Below, piece by piece: positions 1 through 5,140 of a stretch of DNA of 5,367 nucleotides. How positions within the stretch are numbered: the first letter of the stretch is position 1; every line of letters begins with the position of its first letter. The position numbers were made by a program, and so were the translations under genes. Under the pieces are notes generated by a model, which saw only the letters and a list, made by a program, of their open reading frames with translations, did not search any database and was not told the origin of the DNA. This stretch comes from Candidatus Poribacteria bacterium (GTDB lineage Bacteria; Poribacteria; WGA-4E; DTYX01). The stretch covers positions 1-5,367 of the forward strand of contig DTYX01000044.1 of assembly GCA_012961655.1 (NCBI GenBank), given 5' to 3'.

Positions 1-13
1 ATGGCAGCACGGA

Positions 14-71
14 GGCATGCCTCCACAACGATGTTTCGTAGCGTCATCCCTCTGTGGTGACAGGCTATGCC
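14..71. repeat. Imperfect hairpin with an embedded 14-bp palindrome
   Basis: GGAGGCATGCCTCC at 11-24 is a perfect palindrome. A larger fold is also possible: GGCAT (14-18) pairs with ATGCC (67-71), GCCT (19-22) with AGGC (62-65), and CCACA (23-27) with TGTGG (53-57). That gives 14 base pairs with two one-sided bulges and a 25-nt loop. No T-run follows on either strand, so it is not an obvious intrinsic terminator. It lies downstream of the iron-sulfur gene and may be part of a dispersed repeat cut by the window edge. The rest of 72-197 shows no gene, only a short TGATATT direct repeat near 147-162. Confidence 0.45.
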
Positions 72-197
72 ATAATTAAGTCAGCGACATTCCCCTTTAA
101 TTGTTAATTTACGATTCATTGCTGGATTTCTTGGACTAAATTTTCCTGATATTGCTGATATTTTACTCCTTCTGCAAACGAAAGCCAGGCGTAGTAT

Positions 198-668
198 TTA
201 CTCCCTCAACCTTGATGCGGCGTCGTGAATCGCCTCCACGATTTTGCTATATCCGGTGCATCGACAGAGATTACCCGAAATCCCTGCGCGAATCTCCTCT
301 CCGCTTGGGTTTGGGTTGTCGTCCAAGAGTACTTTGGTCGATAATATCATTCCGGGTGTGCAGAACCCGCACTGCACGGCGCCGTTGTCGATAAAAGCCT
401 GCTGAATTGGATGGAGTTTGCCATTTTCGCTCAATCCCTCAATTGTGGTGATGGATTTACCAGATGACTCCACCGCCAGAACGGAGCAAGAATAGACAGT
501 TTTCCCAGACATGATGACAGTGCAAGCGCCGCATTCTCCCATGTCGCATCCTCGTTTAGTCCCTGTAAGCCGTAGCCTATCGCGCAACACATCCAATAAC
601 GTTTCGTTTGGAGATATGCGAAGTTGATAGGCCTGGTCGTTTACGTTCAATTCGATTTCCTTATACAA
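198..668 (-). CDS. [2Fe-2S] iron-sulfur subunit of a xanthine dehydrogenase/CO dehydrogenase-type molybdenum hydroxylase (CoxS-like)
   Basis: This 156-residue protein has the full two-domain layout of the family's small subunit. The N-terminal plant-type ferredoxin fold (about 1-78) binds one [2Fe-2S] cluster through Cys41, Cys46, Cys49 and Cys61 (CDMGECGAC followed by C61). The C-terminal four-helix domain (about 85-152) binds a second cluster through Cys100, Cys103, Cys135 and Cys137 (QCGFCTPGM and LCRCTGY). In this family the subunit passes electrons between the molybdopterin subunit and the FAD subunit of a cytoplasmic or Tat-exported hydroxylase; this one has no signal peptide. Length is normal for the family and all eight cysteines are present. 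The start is TTG, chosen because GGAGG lies 9 nt upstream and the ferredoxin strand begins at once. No large or FAD subunit gene is adjacent, so the substrate (aldehyde, purine, CO or other) cannot be told. Confidence 0.95.
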   Translation of the reverse strand: MYKEIELNVNDQAYQLRISPNETLLDVLRDRLRLTGTKRGCDMGECGACTVIMSGKTVYSCSVLAVESSGKSITTIEGLSENGKLHPIQQAFIDNGAVQCGFCTPGMILSTKVLLDDNPNPSGEEIRAGISGNLCRCTGYSKIVEAIHDAASRLRE

Positions 669-677
669 AATCTCAAT

Positions 678-682
678 CCTCC
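678..682 (-). promoter_or_regulatory. Ribosome binding site deciding a TTG start
   Basis: On the minus strand GGAGG is followed by 9 nt and then TTG at 668. No ATG or GTG in frame lies nearby at a better spacing, so this site supports the non-ATG start of the iron-sulfur gene. Confidence 0.75.
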
Positions 683-684
683 GA

Positions 685-731
685 AATTAAAACTCCGCTT
701 CCAAGCGATTAAACGAAATGCTTGAAAGCGG
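685..731 (-). terminator. Probable intrinsic terminator or leader hairpin between the LamG and iron-sulfur genes
   Basis: In the minus-strand transcript CCGCUUUCAAGC (731-720) pairs with GCUUGGAAGCGG (706-695). The stem is 12 bp with a single G-U pair and the loop is 13 nt. It is followed by AG and then UUUUAAUUU, which is T-rich but interrupted. It starts 16 nt after the LamG stop codon, which fits termination of that transcript. It also ends about 12 nt before the iron-sulfur gene's Shine-Dalgarno site, so a role as a 5' leader or attenuator hairpin for that gene is equally possible. Confidence 0.6.
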
Positions 732-747
732 CGCTTCCTTGTCCCAA

Positions 748-1551
748 TCATCTTTTTTCTTTCAAGCTAGCCCACGTGGTGGCGAGTTTTCCAGCAGGCG
801 CGACATCTTGGACGAACTGCTCTAGCCCATTATTCATGATATTGTTAATTTCAGTCTCAGAGAGCGGCGCGTTGAAAAGCCCAACTTCATCCAGAATACC
901 TTTGCATTGATGTCCGCCTGCGGAACCATCGCCTATCCTCATGCGAGATGGGTCGGCGTCTAAACTCGGCTTTGCATAAGGTTGCTTGCCGACCTCAATC
1001 CCATCCACATAGATGACGAGTCCCTCTTTTTCTCCGGCAAGTCCGGCGAGATGATGCCAGTCTCCATCTGTAACGACAGGTCCCTGAATAGGTCCACCCC
1101 AGGCGCCTTTGGCGCCCTTGGTAATGCTCAATTGCAATCTCTGTGTATCTTTATCCACACACAGAAGATAGTTTCGGGGATTCTGTCCCTTCATCATGAT
1201 AGATTGCCATCTAGTGCCTTTGCTGCTTTCTAGATTCGCCCAGGAGACGATGGTAAATTCTTCAAGGATGAGGCTGTCATTTGATTCGACGGTGACGTGG
1301 CCGGTGGCGCCGTCCAATTCCAATCCACCGCGAAACTTCCCATCCACCCACTTGTAACCACCTTCTAGTTTTCCATCATTCCCTCTCTCTGAACTATCCT
1401 TAGCGATATCGCCACTCTTTTCATTAAACAGCCACATTCCGACGATTGTCTCGGGGTCGATTTTGGCAAAAGCTGCTGTCGTCAAAAAGACGATGAAAAT
1501 CGTAGCGATAAATGCCAGCAGTCCAATATTCGATATATCTTTGGATGTCAT
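748..1551 (-). CDS. Exported LamG/concanavalin-like domain protein
   Basis: The 267-residue protein begins with a Sec signal peptide: Lys4, a hydrophobic core at about 10-26 and a probable cleavage after AFA at 27-29. One LamG-like jelly-roll domain follows (about 37-240). Recognisable family landmarks are VGMWLFNE at 37-44, FTIVSWANL at 99-107, DGDWHHLAG at 162-170, VIYVDGIEVG at 179-188 and LDEVGLFNAPLSETEI at 220-235. The domain is a beta-sandwich generally used for carbohydrate or protein binding; no catalytic domain is present, so the ligand is unknown. After the domain comes a short tail with GKLATTWASLKEK (254-266). The ATG is preceded by AAGGAGG at 8 nt. The gene has its own promoter (1630-1658) and a leader containing 7-bp repeats, so it is probably transcribed apart from the broken gene upstream. 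Cellular site is inferred to be periplasmic or extracellular. Confidence 0.9.
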   Translation of the reverse strand: MTSKDISNIGLLAFIATIFIVFLTTAAFAKIDPETIVGMWLFNEKSGDIAKDSSERGNDGKLEGGYKWVDGKFRGGLELDGATGHVTVESNDSLILEEFTIVSWANLESSKGTRWQSIMMKGQNPRNYLLCVDKDTQRLQLSITKGAKGAWGGPIQGPVVTDGDWHHLAGLAGEKEGLVIYVDGIEVGKQPYAKPSLDADPSRMRIGDGSAGGHQCKGILDEVGLFNAPLSETEINNIMNNGLEQFVQDVAPAGKLATTWASLKEKR

Positions 1552-1559
1552 TCTGATTT

Positions 1560-1566
1560 CCTCCTT
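1560..1566 (-). promoter_or_regulatory. Ribosome binding site of the LamG gene
   Basis: AAGGAGG on the minus strand lies 8 nt before the ATG at 1551. It directly abuts the 7-bp repeat array at 1568-1609, with one base between them, so the array lies within the translated message's leader. Confidence 0.85.
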
Positions 1567-1567
1567 C

Positions 1568-1609
1568 TTACGTTTTATGTTTTACGTTTCACGCATCACG
1601 CTTTACGAC
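1568..1609. repeat. Array of six degenerate 7-bp units (TTACGTT/TCACGTT type)
   Basis: Read on the plus strand the units are TTACGTT, TTATGTT, TTACGTT, TCACGCA, TCACGCT and TTACGAC, in strict 7-bp register. The array lies in the leader between the LamG promoter and its ribosome binding site. The same unit type recurs at 2967-3008, so this is a dispersed intergenic repeat and not chance low complexity. Recall suggests similar strings are common between genes in Poribacteria-like genomes, which is unverified here. Confidence 0.75.
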
Positions 1610-1629
1610 AAAGAGTGGCGGGCTCAATA

Positions 1630-1658
1630 AATTTAGCATATATTTAACCGGATGTCAA
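1630..1658 (-). promoter_or_regulatory. Sigma-70-type promoter for the LamG gene
   Basis: On the minus strand a perfect -35 hexamer TTGACA (1658-1653) is followed by a 17-bp spacer and the -10 hexamer TAAATT (1635-1630; four of six consensus bases). TGC directly before the -10 gives an extended -10 element. Transcription would start near 1623 and leave a leader of about 70 nt carrying the 7-bp repeats. This is the best promoter in the window. Confidence 0.7.
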
Positions 1659-1671
1659 AGAAAAATTCCAT

Positions 1672-2965
1672 CTACTTTTTGTTTATCCTGTAATTTTTAT
1701 ATTTCTCGAGCCCCTCAGTTATTATGAGATACTGGTCAGCGGGTATTTTCTCAAAATGTTGTACCAGACCACTCGGCCAAAGGATTTCAACACTTTCTGC
1801 CATCTTTGCGTCGCCCAGACCAAAGAACAAACGCATATCATTTTGAGAGAGATAACTGCAACCGCTTTTGACATAACGTATCTGGCGAAGTCCGCCTGCG
1901 GTGAGAATCACTTTTGCGCCGATTGCGTCTCGATTGCTTTTCGTTCCGACGAGTTTAAAAGCGAGCCAACGGTTTTTGTTTCCCGCCGTCATTGTCGTAA
2001 TCGCCAAAATCTACCCCCATGCAGTTCTCAGCGTCGCCGTGTTCATTGAGCGCAACGCCCAATAGCAGTCCCATTTCCGTAAATGTTCCATTGCCATTGT
2101 TGTGATAAAGGAAATTTTCGAGCGCATCGTTGGCGACAAAGAGGTCGATGAATCCATCATCGTCATAATCCCCCCAAACCGCGCCGAGAAACCTCCCCGA
2201 GGATGTCATCCCGGCCTGCTGCGTGACGTCCGTGAATGTGCCATCTCCGTTGTTCTGATATAGTACATTTGCGACCTTTTCGTAATCTTCAGGACGGCAG
2301 TAAGCGGGAATTCCGCCCTGCGCGCATATCGGACGATTTTGCAGGTCTAATTTCACGTAGTTTGCGACGAAGAGGTCTAAATCACCGTCGTTGTCATAGT
2401 CAGCGAAAGCACAGCCCACTGAACATCCTGGGTGTCCGACACCCGCTTCCGTCGTTACATCGGTGAATGTGCCGTCCGAGTTATTTCTGTACAGAACATT
2501 TGAGCCAAAATTCGTAACATAGATGTCCACATCGCCGTCGTTATCGTAATCGCCAGCGCAGCATCCCATACCGTAGCCCGTATCACCAACACCCGCTTTC
2601 TCTGTTACATCCGTGAACGTACCGTCTGAATTGTTGCGGTAAAGGCGATTCATTGGCGGAGTGGGAGAAGTATATCCGGGCAAATCAGCGCCACTTATAA
2701 GATAAACATCGATGTCGAAATCATTGTCGTAGTCTAAAAACGCGACGCCGCCGCACATGGTTTCCACGAGAAATTTTTTACCCGTCGCGGCATTTACGTG
2801 CTGAAAATTAATGCCGGACGACTTAGTGACATCGGTGAATTTAATATCTGCGTTCACTCTAAATAACGGTATTATCACCAAAAATGTGCAAATGAAGGTT
2901 ATATGTATGTGATTCATGTTTCGGTTCGCCACAAAGCAGTTAGCAGATTGTTTCGTATAGTTCAT
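1672..2965 (-). pseudogene. CRTAC1-like FG-GAP/ASPIC-UnbV exported protein gene, frameshifted and internally deleted
   Basis: The first part (2965 to about 1985) encodes a signal peptide (hydrophobic core at about 21-36, cleavage probably after VNA at 37-39) and FG-GAP/VCBS calcium-binding repeats. DxDxDG-type motifs lie at about 78-86, 139-147, 189-197 and 266-274, and a fifth stops at GDYDNDG (321-327). The reading then fails and ends at 1955. The rest continues one frame over from about 1983 to the TAG at 1672. It carries the ASPIC/UnbV module: GNKNRWLAFKLVG, SNRDAIGAKV, GGLRQIRYV, GYLSQ-like CSYLSQ, FFGLGDA and ILWPSG. Besides one extra G near 1982-1984, the stretch normally lying between the last propeller repeats and UnbV (roughly 100-200 residues in relatives, from memory) is absent. 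The true start is uncertain: ATG at 2965 or at 2917 (residue 17); neither has a good Shine-Dalgarno site. Such proteins are secreted; function is poorly defined. An assembly collapse is an alternative explanation. Confidence 0.85.
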
Positions 2966-2966
2966 G

Positions 2967-3008
2967 TTCCGTTTTACATCTCACGCAACACGTTTCACGT
3001 TTCATATT
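2967..3008. repeat. Second 7-bp repeat array, overlapping the nitroreductase stop codon
   Basis: Units in 7-bp register on the plus strand are TTCCGTT, TTACATC, TCACGCA, ACACGTT, TCACGTT and TCATATT. They are more degenerate than the array at 1568-1609 but the same type; TCACGCA and the CACGTT core are shared. The array fills the gap between the nitroreductase and the CRTAC1-like gene. Its right end (2995-3008) supplies the last four codons and TGA of the nitroreductase. It ends 2 nt before the outermost ATG of the downstream gene. Confidence 0.6.
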
Positions 3009-3492
3009 TCTCCCAAGACAACATTCCCGCCAAACTTTTTCTTCTCCCTTGAGGCTTTTGGTCGGAATAGCCAAGGGCTATCAGCGCTATTAGTTTATAT
3101 CTGCTGGGAACGCCTAGCAAATTCGCAACCTCTTCGGCGTAAGGTTTCTTATCGCCTGCCACCCAACACGAACCGATGCCGAGCGCTGTTGCGCCGAGTA
3201 GGATGTTCTCGACCGCCGCGCACCCATCCTCAAGATAATACCTGGTATCTTGACAGAATACGGCGATACATGCCGGGGCATCCGTGATGAATTTGCCGTA
3301 ATCGGTGATATTCGCTATCTTGGCGCGCATGGATTCATTAGTAACCACTACAAATTTCCACGGTTGCAGATTCATAGCGGTCGGCGCCCATCTTCCACAG
3401 TCTATAATTTGCTCGATAACCTCTTTTTCAATCGGTTTTGATAAATATCTGCGAATGCTTCTGCGATTTCGAATTGCTTCTAACGCTTCCAT
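2995..3492 (-). CDS. Small FMN-dependent nitroreductase family protein
   Basis: With the start at 3492 the protein has 165 residues, at the short end of the family's usual 160-220. The FMN-phosphate-binding signature RRSIRRY lies at 10-16. The flavin contact region APTAMNLQPWKFVVV lies at 36-50 and the conserved GIGSCWVAG segment at 105-113. Members are cytoplasmic homodimers that use NAD(P)H to reduce nitro groups, quinones, flavins or related acceptors; the substrate here cannot be told. The ATG at 3492 is preceded by AAGGAGG at 6 nt. An in-frame TTG at 3510 is rejected because it would translate the Shine-Dalgarno sequence itself. The gene follows pafA after 55 nt with no obvious promoter or terminator between, so co-transcription is plausible. 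The last four codons and the stop lie in a 7-bp intergenic repeat, so the C-terminal tail may be repeat-derived. Confidence 0.93.
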   Translation of the reverse strand: MEALEAIRNRRSIRRYLSKPIEKEVIEQIIDCGRWAPTAMNLQPWKFVVVTNESMRAKIANITDYGKFITDAPACIAVFCQDTRYYLEDGCAAVENILLGATALGIGSCWVAGDKKPYAEEVANLLGVPSRYKLIALIALGYSDQKPQGRRKSLAGMLSWEKYET

Positions 3493-3498
3493 TTGATT

Positions 3499-3505
3499 CC
3501 TCCTT
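3499..3505 (-). promoter_or_regulatory. Ribosome binding site fixing the nitroreductase start
   Basis: AAGGAGG on the minus strand, 6 nt before the ATG at 3492. It shows that the upstream in-frame TTG at 3510 is not the start. Confidence 0.88.
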
Positions 3506-3547
3506 TTCAATAATTTCAGTAATCATGTTCGCTCATTTTAGTCCATG

Positions 3548-5017
3548 TTAATATCTACGCGACCGTTTCGATTTTTTGAATCTAGTCGGTCTAGAATAAG
3601 CTTTATTTAACCTTTTGAGAAATGATGCAACTTCATCATCATAAGTTTCAAAAGGGTCTTTCATATTGAACGGTTCGCCGAAGTTTGAATGAATCAAGTC
3701 CCAATCGACAATATAGGGCATTTTACGCCGAAATAATTCCTGCATGATGTAAGTTCTAGCCTTGGCGCGCGTATTTTTAGGAGAGGATTTAATGGCTTTT
3801 CGAATCTGGCTATCCGTCGTAACGCGCTGCATTGCCCCCTTCCGCTCTAATTCGTAGTATAGACTCTTCTGTTGGTCGATATTATGATATTCTAAATCCA
3901 GACTTTCAAGCCATGGGTCATCCCATGTCAGACGCTCCGCTTCCATGAAAGTCTGAAGCAACCATTTTTTCGCAACCCAGTCGATTTTATCCGTGAGACT
4001 CAGATGGTCGCTTTCCAAAGCATCCAACACCTGCTCCCATTGAGTTAAAACCCAGTCCGTTTCCGAATCTCTATTTTTCAGATACTTTTGAGCGGGTTTG
4101 AGATATTCTCTCTGCAAATCTATGGCGGAAATCGTTCTCCCAGATTCCAATTCCACTATCCATTTAAGGCTCTGGTCTCTGGAGATATGTTTTATCGCAT
4201 ATACATGGTCAAATAAACCCAGATTTTTCAATGGACGCTTTTTTTCAATCAGATCCAAAACTAAACACGTCGTGCCAACTTTTAAAGCTGCGGCATACTC
4301 TGACATATTAGTATCCCCGACAAGCAGATGCAAGCGGCGGTATCTGTTGTAATCAGCTAACGGTTCATCGCGAGTATTGATGATGGCTCGGCTGAACTGA
4401 ATCCACTCATAGATTTCGGTGACGATATGGTCGGCGCGCTGAGAAATTTGAAAATCGACGAGTCGAGGTCCGTTATCCTCGTAATCATCATCAAATTCCC
4501 AAAGTCTTTCCTCATAACATCCGACCCGACCGGTACCGGCAAAAATCTGCCGGGTGACGAAGAACGGCAGTAACTTGGGAATAACAACTTCATAAAAGGG
4601 AACGTTGCGTCGCACAAGATAATTTTCATGGCAGCCAAAAGTCGCGCCGGTGAAATGGTCGATATTATTTTTAAAGAAAGAGGCTTCCTCTTTAATACCC
4701 AGTCGTTTTAGAGCTCCTATTATCATCCATTCAACTGCTTTATCGTGGGCGATGAGTTCAAATAGACTGCGACATTCAGCGGTCGCGTATTCCAAATGTC
4801 CCATATCGATATACAACCGACCGCCGTTATACAGAAATCCGCCATTGCCAGGCGGCTCACCCCAGTTGCGGTAGTGCATATCCAAAACGCCTAGACGCTG
4901 ATTCTTGAAAACATGATTCCTTACTCTGGCCGCGATGACTTCAGGGGGGCCAAGCGAGCGGTCGCCCGGCGTCAAGCAGCCGAATTCCGTCTCTATGCCA
5001 AATATTCTATTGTTCAT
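3548..5017 (-). CDS. pafA: PafA-type Pup/UBact protein ligase (Pup ligase/Dop superfamily)
   Basis: This 489-residue cytoplasmic enzyme belongs to the carboxylate-amine ligase family that joins a small modifier (Pup or UBact) to substrate lysines using ATP. The Mg-ATP-binding start GIETEFG (7-13, with Glu9 and Glu11) is intact. So are RLYID with Asp71, at the position of the catalytic Asp of PafA; EYATAEC (76-82); NNID and GCHENYL (117-134); QISQRADHI (190-198); INTRDEP and YRRLH (213-230); NMSEY and KVGTT (237-250). GIETEFG, EYATAEC, NMSE and DLQREY match PafA rather than Dop (GTEVEYG, EYSAPEC, NLAE), and the long Dop loop is absent. SISRD-like ISRDQSL and GAMQR recall Dop, as in the UBact-associated ligases of Gram-negative phyla. 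About 13 extra residues (45-57) and an acidic insert (168-187, DDDYED) set it apart from actinobacterial PafA (about 450 residues). The tail is very basic (KKSKRSRR). ATG has a weak AGGA at 8 nt. No modifier, Dop or proteasome gene is nearby. Confidence 0.92.
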   Translation of the reverse strand: MNNRIFGIETEFGCLTPGDRSLGPPEVIAARVRNHVFKNQRLGVLDMHYRNWGEPPGNGGFLYNGGRLYIDMGHLEYATAECRSLFELIAHDKAVEWMIIGALKRLGIKEEASFFKNNIDHFTGATFGCHENYLVRRNVPFYEVVIPKLLPFFVTRQIFAGTGRVGCYEERLWEFDDDYEDNGPRLVDFQISQRADHIVTEIYEWIQFSRAIINTRDEPLADYNRYRRLHLLVGDTNMSEYAAALKVGTTCLVLDLIEKKRPLKNLGLFDHVYAIKHISRDQSLKWIVELESGRTISAIDLQREYLKPAQKYLKNRDSETDWVLTQWEQVLDALESDHLSLTDKIDWVAKKWLLQTFMEAERLTWDDPWLESLDLEYHNIDQQKSLYYELERKGAMQRVTTDSQIRKAIKSSPKNTRAKARTYIMQELFRRKMPYIVDWDLIHSNFGEPFNMKDPFETYDDEVASFLKRLNKAYSRPTRFKKSKRSRRY

Positions 5018-5025
5018 GGTTTTAT

Positions 5026-5068
5026 TCCTAATATTTAACCGAAGTTGTGTCCTAATAATTAGCGGAAG
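5026..5068. repeat. Two 19-bp imperfect direct repeats, 24 bp apart, directly upstream of pafA
   Basis: TCCTAATATTTAACCGAAG at 5026-5044 and TCCTAATAATTAGCGGAAG at 5050-5068 match at 16 of 19 positions. The copy nearer the gene contains its AGGA ribosome binding site (5029-5026), 8 nt before the ATG. The other copy carries the same AGGA without a start codon at that distance. The 24-bp spacing is close to two helical turns, so a pair of operator sites is possible; a simple tandem duplication of the leader is the other reading. Confidence 0.65.
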
Positions 5069-5091
5069 ATACCATATCCCACAATCATCGT

Positions 5092-5140
5092 TGGAAGGAT
5101 GGAAGGAAGAGATTCATTCATCCAATCTTCCATCCTTCCA
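5092..5140. repeat. 14-bp perfect stem-loop upstream of pafA
   Basis: TGGAAGGATGGAAG (5092-5105) is exactly complementary to CTTCCATCCTTCCA (5127-5140), with a 21-nt loop. The arms are built of GGAAG/GGATG short repeats. Neither strand has a T-run after the stem, so an intrinsic terminator is unlikely. It lies about 75 bp before the pafA start and could be an RNA leader structure or a dispersed intergenic repeat. Confidence 0.7.

Noticed and set aside
1..60. Open frame from the window edge to TGA at 58-60
   Set aside because: Only 19 codons, overlapping the palindrome, with no recognisable protein sequence or Shine-Dalgarno site visible.
1982..1990. Programmed frameshift joining the two halves of the UnbV gene
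   Set aside because: No slippery heptamer, upstream Shine-Dalgarno stimulator or obvious downstream structure; the missing middle segment points to damage or misassembly.
1672..2007. Separate 111-residue gene starting at the ATG at 2007
   Set aside because: Its first residues are an out-of-frame reading of the FG-GAP codons; only the part from about 1983 onward matches UnbV. It is the displaced end of the upstream gene.
3493..3510. TTG at 3510 as the nitroreductase start
   Set aside because: The extra six codons translate the AAGGAGG ribosome binding site; ATG at 3492 has ideal spacing.
4357..4638. 93-residue minus-strand frame inside pafA, and several plus-strand frames opposite the genes
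   Set aside because: They overlap well-supported conserved coding sequence in other frames and show no family motifs, signal peptide or ribosome binding site.
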